The notes below the pieces were generated by a model. That model did not search any database. It saw only the letters and a program-made list of their open reading frames with translations, and was not told where the DNA came from. The translations under genes and the position numbers were made by a program. Below are positions 9,508 to 16,254 of a stretch of 64,000 nucleotides of DNA, piece by piece; the first letter of the stretch is position 1; every line of letters begins with the position of its first letter. Origin of the DNA: JAAXKN01 sp036261625 (GTDB taxonomy: Bacteria; Bacteroidota; Ignavibacteria; Ignavibacteriales; SURF-24); assembly GCA_036261625.1 (NCBI GenBank), contig DATAKL010000010.1, positions 1 through 64,000 on the forward strand. The letters are read 5' to 3'.

Positions 9508-10650
9508 CTAATTGTTCAGCGGCAAAGTGATAAAAAAAGTTGTCCCTTTTTCTGTGTCTGAAAAGAAATTCACTTTGCCATTCAGGTATTTTTCGCCTAT
9601 TAATTTCATGCTGTAGGTGCCAAGTCCTCTTCCGGTTCCTTTTGTTGAATAGGATCTGAGGAAGATCTGCAGCTGAACATCTTTCGGCATGTTGGTCTGG
9701 TTGTGCACACGGAATTCCAGTTTCTCTTCTTCAGCAAGGCAGCCGATGGTTACAGTTCCGTTTTTAGGCGTGGCTTCCAGGGCATTTTTCAGCATATTGC
9801 CAAGTACTCTTCTGAGTAATACCTTGTCGCTCCTGAACTCAATGGATTCTGAATTGGCATCTATAATGATTCGGCAGGAAGCAGCCTGAGCAAATAATTT
9901 ATAAGAATCGGCAACATCTGCAATTACCTTAAGGGAATTTAACTGTGATAAATTTACGGCAAGTTCATTATTCTCAACCTGAGTAAGTATCCTCTGCGAT
10001 TCTATTTCTTCAATTAGTTTTTTAGACAATCCGGACAGCATATTCCTGTAAGATTGGACTTCTTCATCCGATGCCGATTCCAAAAGTTCAGTAAATCCGT
10101 AAATATTTCCTGCGGTGTTCAGGACATCGTGGAAAAATATCCTTTCCAGCATACTGCGTCTTTTTTCATGGCTGATATCTTTAACAGAGAATAGTGTAAA
10201 TTTTTGCGGACCGATGTTAAGAGGTGAAGCAGTAATTCTGAAATCCAGTGCTTCAAGGGTATCTTTTCTTAGAATTCTGCATTCTTCCTTAATTTCGGTG
10301 TCAGTCTTCTGCGAACAAAGGATTGCATTTACTCCGCCGCAGAACATGCAGGATTCCATTGTTCCGCATCCGCCGCCTGTTTCAGATGCGTGGTGGCAAT
10401 CGATAATTTCCCCAAATCTTTTCCCGGTAATTTCTGTTTGGCTTTGAATTCCAAGTCTTTCCAGAAATGCGTTGTTTGCAAAAAGGACCTGTCTGCTGCT
10501 GTTTAAGATGAGTGTCATTTCGGGAATTAAATTAAGGACGTCGGGAATTGACCTGTTATATTTCAGCAGTTCCTTCTGTTCCTCTATTTCCTGAAGAGAA
10601 GATCTTCCAGCAGGTGCATATTTTGTCGGAAGAATATTTTCTTTAATCAT
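9508..10650 (-). CDS. PAS-domain sensor histidine kinase with cysteine cluster
   Basis: 380-residue kinase without membrane helices. A PAS domain lies at about 35-160, interrupted at 85-112 by an insertion with Cys85, Cys95, Cys101, Cys104 and Cys112 (motif C..GGGCGTMESCMFC). The dimerisation/phospho-acceptor region is FFHDVLNTAGN with His174. A GHKL ATPase follows (GNMLKNALEAT; GRGLGTYSMKL) to the C terminus. The cysteine insertion is a recurring feature of such soluble PAS kinases and suggests metal or redox sensing, by inference. No response regulator is adjacent, so it is an orphan. A GTCCC..GGGAC dyad lies downstream near 9448-9464. Confidence 0.8.
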   Translation of the reverse strand: MIKENILPTKYAPAGRSSLQEIEEQKELLKYNRSIPDVLNLIPEMTLILNSSRQVLFANNAFLERLGIQSQTEITGKRFGEIIDCHHASETGGGCGTMESCMFCGGVNAILCSQKTDTEIKEECRILRKDTLEALDFRITASPLNIGPQKFTLFSVKDISHEKRRSMLERIFFHDVLNTAGNIYGFTELLESASDEEVQSYRNMLSGLSKKLIEEIESQRILTQVENNELAVNLSQLNSLKVIADVADSYKLFAQAASCRIIIDANSESIEFRSDKVLLRRVLGNMLKNALEATPKNGTVTIGCLAEEEKLEFRVHNQTNMPKDVQLQIFLRSYSTKGTGRGLGTYSMKLIGEKYLNGKVNFFSDTEKGTTFFITLPLNN

Positions 10651-11021
10651 TTATAATAAATCTTTCCAGGGCCCGTTTATTATGTTAACAATGGCTAAAT
10701 ACCCATTTATATTACTATCGGAAAATTATATGGATAGTTTATCTTAATTTATAAGCGGTGATTATGGCGCAGCGGCACTGCAGAGAAACATCCAAAATGA
10801 GGCAAACAGTTGGGGTTATGCTTAAAAAAGGCATCTTTGAGGGACGGAAAAAACAGATATTTTACACATATATAATACAAAATACTCTATGTACATACAA
10901 CTATGAAGATATTTTTCTCTTTTTTATCTTCCCGTGCCCTGAAAAATGATTAAAAGTATTTTTATTCATGCTATGCAGGAAACAAAGCCAAACTGATTAA
11001 CTATTAATTGGAAGGAGGATT
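10651..11021. promoter_or_regulatory. AT-rich divergent intergenic region
   Basis: A 371-base gap between divergent genes at 10650 (leftward) and 11022 (rightward). The short open frame inside it has no ribosome binding site or protein-like composition. The AT-rich stretches near 10690-10760 and 10855-10905 presumably hold the two promoters. A strong GGAAGGAGG at 11011-11019 serves the rightward gene. No clear operator was seen. Confidence 0.4.
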
Positions 11022-11786
11022 ATGAAAATAACAGTCTTTAACGGAAGTCCGCGGGCACGTCTGGGCAACACAAACGTCCTGGTTGAAAATTTTCTTGAAG
11101 GTGCAAGGCAGGCCGGAGCAGAGGCTGAACAGATTTATTTGGCGAAGTACAAAATAAACCCGTGCCGGGGGTGTAAGACCTGCTGGGAAAAGACTCCGGG
11201 AAAATGTGCACAGAAAGACGGCATGGCCGAACTGATTGAGAAGGTTACCTCTTCGGATGTACTTGGTTTTGCCACACCCGTTTATTGTGATAATGTAACG
11301 GGAATAATGAAGAATTTTATGGACCGGCTGATAGTAATTGGCGATCCACACTGGGCTAAGGATGAATTTGGGGAGTGCCGGCATATTATGCGTTACGAAA
11401 AACCGAACAGGATGCTCGTCTTTTCAAACTGCGGTTTCCCTGAGCAGAGCCATTTTCAGGTTCTGCGGTTGTTATTTCAGAGGATGTCAAGAAACCTGGG
11501 CTGGAGCATAATGGGTGAAGTCTACAGGGCAGGCGGAGCTCTAATGACTTCAAAGGATGAAAGTATAAAGCCGTTTATTGAAAAGTACAGGCAGCTTCTT
11601 ATCAAGGCCGGAATTGAAGCAGTAGAAAAAGGGAAAATCGGTGAAGAAACCTCTTTGGAGCTGGAAAAGCTGCTTCTGCCCATGCCCATATCCGATTATG
11701 TGGATGTTTTCTTTACGCGCGTAAATCAGATCTGTGATGAACTGGATTTAAGGCTTTCCGGGAGTGACGGCGGGCAGAACGGTTAA
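11022..11786 (+). CDS. NADPH-dependent FMN reductase / flavodoxin-fold protein
   Basis: 254-residue flavodoxin-fold oxidoreductase. FMN phosphate loop FNGSPRARLGNT at residues 5-16. It is followed near 44-60 by a cysteine motif of the C-x2-C-x2-C-x7-C type (NPCRGCKTCWEKTPGKC) common in iron-sulfur flavoproteins and flavin-binding family reductases. ATPVYCDNVTGIMKNFMDRL is the second FMN-contact segment. GGAAGGAGG gives an ideal ribosome binding site. It lies ahead of the arsenic operon but is separated from arsR by its own promoter and operator region. Participation in arsenic redox chemistry is possible, not shown; it does not look like canonical ArsH. Confidence 0.75.
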   Translation: MKITVFNGSPRARLGNTNVLVENFLEGARQAGAEAEQIYLAKYKINPCRGCKTCWEKTPGKCAQKDGMAELIEKVTSSDVLGFATPVYCDNVTGIMKNFMDRLIVIGDPHWAKDEFGECRHIMRYEKPNRMLVFSNCGFPEQSHFQVLRLLFQRMSRNLGWSIMGEVYRAGGALMTSKDESIKPFIEKYRQLLIKAGIEAVEKGKIGEETSLELEKLLLPMPISDYVDVFFTRVNQICDELDLRLSGSDGGQNG

Positions 11787-11819
11787 ATTGTTACTCAGAT
11801 CACCGTTTTTATTCGGGGC

Positions 11820-11865
11820 TTGACAAATAATTTTTGTCTGATTAAATTTCGGTGTATAACGAAAT
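11820..11865 (+). promoter_or_regulatory. arsR promoter with ArsR-type operator
   Basis: TTGACA at 11820-11825 is a consensus -35. A TTAAAT-like -10 lies about 16 bases on (11842-11847). It is overlapped by the dyad ATTTCG-gtgtataa-CGAAAT at 11846-11865. The same dyad recurs at 12250-12268. Position across the core promoter of an arsR gene implies autorepression relieved by arsenite. Confidence 0.65.
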
Positions 11866-11882
11866 GAAATTGAGATATTAAT

Positions 11883-12233
11883 ATGTTAATAGAAGAAAAA
11901 GCAAAACTCTTTAAGGCGCTTTCGGATCCCAACAGGCTAAGAATACTTAAGATGCTTCAGATAAGGAAGCTTTGCGTATGTGAAATTACGGAAGTTCTTG
12001 ACCTTGCCACCTCAACAGTTTCGGAGCATTTAAGCGTACTGAAAAAGGCCGGTTTTATAATTGAAGAAAAAGACGGCAAATGGGTAAATTACATGATCAA
12101 TACCGGGAGCAGCGACACTGTAGTAGCTTCAATGCTCTCGATGCTGCCATTCTGGATCAGCAGTGATCCGGCAGTAAGCAGTGATCTAAATAAAATTAAC
12201 TCTGTAGACCGTAATAATCTTTGCAGCAGATAA
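11883..12233 (+). CDS. arsR: ArsR family arsenic-responsive repressor
   Basis: 116-residue SmtB/ArsR winged-helix repressor. The KLCVCEI motif (Cys31, Cys33) is the signature As(III)/Sb(III) site in helix alpha-3, and TSTVSEHLSVLKKAG is the recognition helix. A basal-length core is followed by about 25 extra residues, including a terminal Cys (NNLCSR), which might be a third thiol ligand. It heads an operon with ACR3 and ArsP-type genes. An operator dyad overlaps its promoter and a second copy lies just after its stop, so it probably controls two promoters. Confidence 0.9.
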   Translation: MLIEEKAKLFKALSDPNRLRILKMLQIRKLCVCEITEVLDLATSTVSEHLSVLKKAGFIIEEKDGKWVNYMINTGSSDTVVASMLSMLPFWISSDPAVSSDLNKINSVDRNNLCSR

Positions 12234-12249
12234 AAAAAATTAAGTAACA

Positions 12250-12268
12250 ATTCGGTAATAAACGAAAT
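12250..12268 (+). promoter_or_regulatory. Second ArsR-type operator dyad
   Basis: ATTCG-gtaataaa-CGAAAT at 12250-12268 repeats the core of the upstream operator: TTCGGTGTATAACGAA versus TTCGGTAATAAACGAA, 14 of 16 identical. It lies between arsR and the thiol-redox gene, so the downstream genes may have their own repressible promoter. Confidence 0.6.
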
Positions 12269-12294
12269 ATTTTGGACCAATGGAGAAATAATAA

Positions 12295-12555
12295 ATGCTT
12301 AACATTAAAGTTCTTGGATCAGGCTGCCCGAACTGCATAAGCCTGGAGAAACTCTGTAAAGAAGTTGTTTTAGAAAACAATGTTGAAGCTGAGATTGAAA
12401 AGATAACAGACTTCAAAGATATTATGGCTCACGGGGTGATGAGCACTCCCGGGCTGATAATAAACGGGAAAATAGTTTCAAGCGGAAAGCTTCCCGTAAA
12501 ATCCACACTTACGCATTGGATTATGGATGCACTGGCCGGGGCAGAGAGCAATTAA
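12295..12555 (+). CDS. Small thioredoxin-fold redox protein (MTH895/TM0996 type)
   Basis: 86-residue single-domain thiol protein. CPNC at residues 11-14 (GSGCPNCISLEKL) takes the place of the thioredoxin WCGPC. The cis-Pro loop is MSTPGLIING. This is the 'redox-active disulfide protein 2' family, often found in arsenic and permease clusters. It lies between arsR and acr3 and is paralogous to the gene at 14738. Likely role: cytoplasmic electron or arsenite-thiol transfer to the neighbouring transport proteins, inferred from context. Confidence 0.8.
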   Translation: MLNIKVLGSGCPNCISLEKLCKEVVLENNVEAEIEKITDFKDIMAHGVMSTPGLIINGKIVSSGKLPVKSTLTHWIMDALAGAESN

Positions 12556-12576
12556 AGTCAAAAGGCAAGCAGTAAA

Positions 12577-13653
12577 ATGAGCACCTTAACAAAAAAACTT
12601 TCATTTTTTGACCGGTATCTTACACTATGGATAATTCTTGCAATGTTCATAGGTGTGTTCTCAGGGTACATGTTTCCAGGCATTGTGGACTTCTGGAACA
12701 GCTTCCAGAGCGGAACGACAAACATTCCTATTGCAGTCGGTTTAATTTTGATGATGTATCCGCCTCTTGCAAAGGTGAAATATGAGGAGCTGCCGGATGT
12801 TTTCAGAAATGTAAAGGTATTGACGCTATCCTTAGTTCAGAACTGGATCATAGGACCAATACTGATGTTCATTCTTGCCATTGTTTTCCTTCAGAACTAC
12901 CCTGAATACATGGCAGGGCTTATAATGATTGGTCTGGCAAGGTGCATTGCAATGGTGATTGTATGGAACGAGCTTGCAAAGGGTGACACAGAATATGCAG
13001 CGGGGCTTGTGGCATTTAACTCCATATTTCAGGTATTATTCTTCTCAGTCTATGCATATGTATTTTTAACTGTTATTCCTTCGTGGCTTGGGCTTAAGAC
13101 ATTTGCTGTGGATATAACAATAGGGCAGATAGCAAAAAGCGTGTTCATTTATCTGGGCATTCCATTCTTGGGCGGAATGATAACACGTTTTGTTATGCTA
13201 AAGGCAAAGGGGAAAGCCTGGTACGAAAAGGTTTTTATTCCAAAGATAAGCCCGGTTACACTGATTGCACTTTTGTTTACAATTTTTGTAATGTTCTCAC
13301 TTAAAGGCGAATACATTGTAAAGATACCGCTTGATGTAGTAAGGATAGCAGTGCCGCTGGTATTTTATTTTGTGATAATGTTCTTTGTCTCTTTTTATTT
13401 GGGAAAGAAGATGGGGGCAGACTATTCCAAAGCAGCAACGCTTTCCTTTACAGCTGCCAGCAACAATTTTGAGCTGGCAATAGCAGTGGCAATTGCAGTC
13501 TTCGGCATTAACTCCGGCGAGGCATTTGCCGCAGTAATAGGTCCATTGGTAGAAGTGCCGGTTCTGATCAGTCTTGTAAACGCAGCGCTGTGGATTCAGA
13601 AGAAATATTTCAAAACAGCTGAACCGGATATCGTAGAAATTCAGCAATCTTAA
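12577..13653 (+). CDS. acr3: ACR3 family arsenite efflux permease
   Basis: 358-residue, roughly ten-helix membrane carrier of the ACR3 (BART) family, exporting As(OH)3. Family marks are GLARCIAMVIVWNELAKGD near residues 119-137, with the conserved Cys on TM4, FNSIFQVLFFS, and AASNNFELAIAVAIAVFG near 306-323. The length is typical for bacterial ACR3. It lies 22 bases after the thiol-redox gene and 11 bases before the ArsP-like permease, hence co-transcribed. No arsenate reductase arsC is found in the operon. Confidence 0.92.
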   Translation: MSTLTKKLSFFDRYLTLWIILAMFIGVFSGYMFPGIVDFWNSFQSGTTNIPIAVGLILMMYPPLAKVKYEELPDVFRNVKVLTLSLVQNWIIGPILMFILAIVFLQNYPEYMAGLIMIGLARCIAMVIVWNELAKGDTEYAAGLVAFNSIFQVLFFSVYAYVFLTVIPSWLGLKTFAVDITIGQIAKSVFIYLGIPFLGGMITRFVMLKAKGKAWYEKVFIPKISPVTLIALLFTIFVMFSLKGEYIVKIPLDVVRIAVPLVFYFVIMFFVSFYLGKKMGADYSKAATLSFTAASNNFELAIAVAIAVFGINSGEAFAAVIGPLVEVPVLISLVNAALWIQKKYFKTAEPDIVEIQQS

Positions 13654-13663
13654 AGGAGAAGGA

Positions 13664-14713
13664 ATGGATACTGCAGAAAAACTGATTACTGTGCAGGAAA
13701 GAAGGAAAAAGCCGCTTTTGATTTTTTTACTTCTGCCTTTATGGGCTGCTGTTTATTTCAGTCTTGAAGCAATTATTAACTTCATCGTATACGATGTATT
13801 ATCAATGAGCAGGGCTTCGGCCCTGACAGAAGCCGTGAGGTTCTTCGCCTTTGAAGTGCCCAAGGTACTGCTGCTTTTGGTGCTGATTGTTTTTGTTGTA
13901 GGCATAATAAGGACATACTTTTCGCCGGAGAAGACCAGGAAGGCTCTTGAAGGAAAGTCGCTTTTTACAGGCAATGTTTTAGCCAGCCTGCTCGGCATAG
14001 TAACGCCGTTCTGTTCATGCTCAGCCATCCCGTTATTTTTAGGTTTTGTAGAATCCGGTGTCCCGCTCGGGGTAACATTTTCCTTTCTTATTGCGGCTCC
14101 AATGATAAATGAAGTAGCCCTTGTGCTTTTATTCGGTCTTTTCGGATGGAAGACAGCCTTGCTTTACATGTCTACGGGTTTAATCATATCCATGTTTTCA
14201 GGCTACGTTATAGGGAGGCTAAAACTTGAGAAATATGTAGAGGACTGGGTTTATGAGATAAAGGCCGGTCACGTTGAAATATCTGAAGAAAGGTCTCCCT
14301 TTTCTGAAAGGGTCATGGCCGGTGTTGAAGCAGTAAAGGAAATAGTTAAGAAAGTCTGGATCTATATAGTTCTGGGCATTGCGGTTGGTGCAGGCATACA
14401 CGGTTATGTGCCGGAGAACTTCATGGCAGGCCTCATGGGCAAGAGTGCGTGGTGGTCCGTGCCTTTGTCAGTTTTAATAGGTGTACCGATGTATTCAAAT
14501 GCAGCGGGAATTATTCCGATAGTGCAGGCGCTGCTTGAGAAAGGGGCTTCACTTGGGACAGTGCTTGCATTTATGATGTCTGTAATAGGGCTTTCGCTGC
14601 CCGAGACAATAATACTTAAAAAGGTGCTGAAGCTTCCTCTGATAATAACTTTTGTTACAGTAGTAGCCGTAGGAATTGTAATTGTAGGATACATTTTCAA
14701 TTTCGTTTACTGA
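13664..14713 (+). CDS. ArsP/SO_0444-type permease (DUF318)
   Basis: 349-residue permease with about eight helices. The diagnostic segment GIVTPFCSCSAIPLFLGFVESGVPLGVTF (about 107-135) is the cysteine-containing first motif of the DUF318/ArsP family. The second half has the matching VPMYSNAAGIIPIVQALLEKG motif. ArsP members export trivalent organoarsenicals; others move copper or unknown substrates. GGAGAAGG just before the ATG. It is embedded between the two small thiol-redox genes, an arrangement common in this family and consistent with thiol-assisted transport. Confidence 0.85.
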   Translation: MDTAEKLITVQERRKKPLLIFLLLPLWAAVYFSLEAIINFIVYDVLSMSRASALTEAVRFFAFEVPKVLLLLVLIVFVVGIIRTYFSPEKTRKALEGKSLFTGNVLASLLGIVTPFCSCSAIPLFLGFVESGVPLGVTFSFLIAAPMINEVALVLLFGLFGWKTALLYMSTGLIISMFSGYVIGRLKLEKYVEDWVYEIKAGHVEISEERSPFSERVMAGVEAVKEIVKKVWIYIVLGIAVGAGIHGYVPENFMAGLMGKSAWWSVPLSVLIGVPMYSNAAGIIPIVQALLEKGASLGTVLAFMMSVIGLSLPETIILKKVLKLPLIITFVTVVAVGIVIVGYIFNFVY

Positions 14714-14737
14714 GGTATTACTTATAAGGAGGATAAA

Positions 14738-14989
14738 ATGGTTGTTAAAGTTCTGGGTTCCTTCTGTTCAAGGTGCAATAAACTGGAAGCAAAGGTAAAG
14801 GAAGTTGCTGCCAGGAACAATATCAAAGCGCTGGTATTAAAAGTTACGGACATTCAGGAGATCATGAAATACGGGATAATGATGACGCCGGGGCTGGTAA
14901 TAGACGAAAAAGTTGTCAGCAGCGGCATTGTCCCCAAGGAAGAGCAGATACTTGAGTGGTTAAGTCAGGCAGAGGAGACAAAACGATGA
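14738..14989 (+). CDS. Small thioredoxin-fold redox protein, second copy
   Basis: 83-residue thiol protein paralogous to the one at 12295. Active site CSRC at residues 9-12 (GSFCSRCNKLEAK), cis-Pro loop MMTPGLVIDEKV. GGAGGATAA gives a good ribosome binding site. Its TGA overlaps the ATG of the next gene (ATGA at 14986-14989), so it is translationally coupled to the exported thioredoxin, suggesting one electron-transfer chain. Confidence 0.8.
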   Translation: MVVKVLGSFCSRCNKLEAKVKEVAARNNIKALVLKVTDIQEIMKYGIMMTPGLVIDEKVVSSGIVPKEEQILEWLSQAEETKR

Positions 14990-15372
14990 AAAAGACGATT
15001 CTTGCGTTTGCTTTATTATTTATTTTAGGTACAACTGTCTTTGCTCAAAACACTGACAAAAAAGCTGCAACAGTCAAAAAGCCGAAGGTAACCTTTATTG
15101 AGTTAGGTTCAGTTAACTGCATTCCCTGCAGGGCGATGCAGCCGGTAATGAAGTCTGTTGAGGAAAAATACGGCCACCAGCTGAAAGTGATTTTCTACGA
15201 TGTGTGGAAGGAAGACCAGAAACAGTATGCTTCAAAGTATGGAATTAAGCTGATACCTACGCAGGTCTTTCTGGATGAAAACGGCAAGGAGCTTTTCAGG
15301 CATCAGGGTTTCTATTCTGAAAAAGAAATTGACAAATTTCTCAGTTCAAGAGGCTTAAAAGCACTTAAATAA
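14986..15372 (+). CDS. Exported thioredoxin-like protein
   Basis: 129 residues from the ATG at 14986; an upstream in-frame start at 14956 would remove the signal peptide from the N terminus. Signal MKKTILAFALLFILGTTVFAQ (1-21) ends with an AQ cleavage site. The thioredoxin domain has CIPC (Cys45, Cys48) and GIKLIPTQVFLDENG with the cis-Pro. Probably a periplasmic disulfide reductase fed by the CcdA-like membrane protein encoded next. Its place at the end of an arsenic operon suggests it keeps thiols reduced or supports arsenic redox outside the cytoplasm, by inference. Confidence 0.82.
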   Translation: MKKTILAFALLFILGTTVFAQNTDKKAATVKKPKVTFIELGSVNCIPCRAMQPVMKSVEEKYGHQLKVIFYDVWKEDQKQYASKYGIKLIPTQVFLDENGKELFRHQGFYSEKEIDKFLSSRGLKALK

Positions 15373-15396
15373 TTTCCACAAAAACTCTGGCCTAAC

Positions 15397-16092
15397 ATGC
15401 TAAATGAAATATTTGCAGGATTAAACGATGCACTTTACGGCAACACATACCTGGCTGTTTTAGCTTCTTTCAGCTGGGGTGTCCTAAGCATTCTTTTAAG
15501 TCCGTGTCACCTTTCGGGCATTCCGCTCATAATCGGCTACATTACAAGTCAGGGCAAAATAAGCATCAGAAAGACGTTCAGCATTTCAGTTACTTTTGCC
15601 TTTGGAATATTAATTTCAATTGCCCTTATTGGGATTATTACTCTTTGGCTGGGGAGGCTGATGGGGGATTTGGGGAGTGTAGGAAATTACATTGTAGCCG
15701 TTGTCTTTTTTGTTATGGGGCTATATCTTCTTGATCTTATAAGTCTGCCCTGGAGCGGCTTAAGCCTGAGCTCCACAAGGTTCAGGGGGCTTACGGCTGC
15801 TTTAGTGCTGGGGCTTTTCTTTGGTATTGGTCTTGGCCCGTGCACCTTCGCCTTTATGGCGCCTGTATTGGGCGTTGTCTTCCAGGCAGCATCATCCGGC
15901 TTAGCGCTGCCGATAGGGCTTCTTGGAGCTTTTGCTCTTGGTCATTGTTTCTTAATTGCAGGGGCAGGAACTTTAAGCAGGGCAGTTCAGAATTACCTCA
16001 ACTGGACTGCAGGTTCGAGGCTCATGCTTTTAACAAAAAAGGTTTGTGGAATTTTTGTTATTCTGGGAGGTGTTTATCTGCTTATAAAATAG
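15397..16092 (+). CDS. CcdA/DsbD-type transmembrane electron carrier
   Basis: 231-residue protein with about six helices. Two family cysteine motifs are visible: LLSPCHLSGIPLIIGY near residue 33 and GIGLGPCTFAFMAPVLG near 150, both followed by Pro-containing turns, as in CcdA/DsbD beta domains. It moves electrons from cytoplasmic thioredoxin to periplasmic partners. It starts 24 bases after the exported thioredoxin gene and probably reduces it. Last gene of the arsenic operon. The usual CcdA role in cytochrome maturation is an alternative. Confidence 0.8.
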   Translation: MLNEIFAGLNDALYGNTYLAVLASFSWGVLSILLSPCHLSGIPLIIGYITSQGKISIRKTFSISVTFAFGILISIALIGIITLWLGRLMGDLGSVGNYIVAVVFFVMGLYLLDLISLPWSGLSLSSTRFRGLTAALVLGLFFGIGLGPCTFAFMAPVLGVVFQAASSGLALPIGLLGAFALGHCFLIAGAGTLSRAVQNYLNWTAGSRLMLLTKKVCGIFVILGGVYLLIK

Positions 16093-16254
16093 TTCAGCGT
16101 TGCCGGCTATAATGTTACAGGAGGGTGCCATCAGCCTCATTCAGCTCAGTCCGCAGATGCAGGGGAATACGCGGGGTTTTCCTTATTTGACTTTCTGGAC
16201 GGGCTTATTTAAGTTCAGCATAGTTCAAAAAATCAACCATTAAAGGAAACCCGC
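16093..16254. other. Intergenic region before prolyl oligopeptidase
   Basis: 162 bases without a supported gene. They contain the leader of the downstream peptidase gene, with AAAGGAAA about 8 bases before the ATG. No convincing terminator for the arsenic operon was recognised here. Confidence 0.3.

Noticed and set aside
10758..10949. 63-codon plus-strand frame
   Set aside because: Lies in an AT-rich divergent promoter region; no Shine-Dalgarno and no neighbours in phase.
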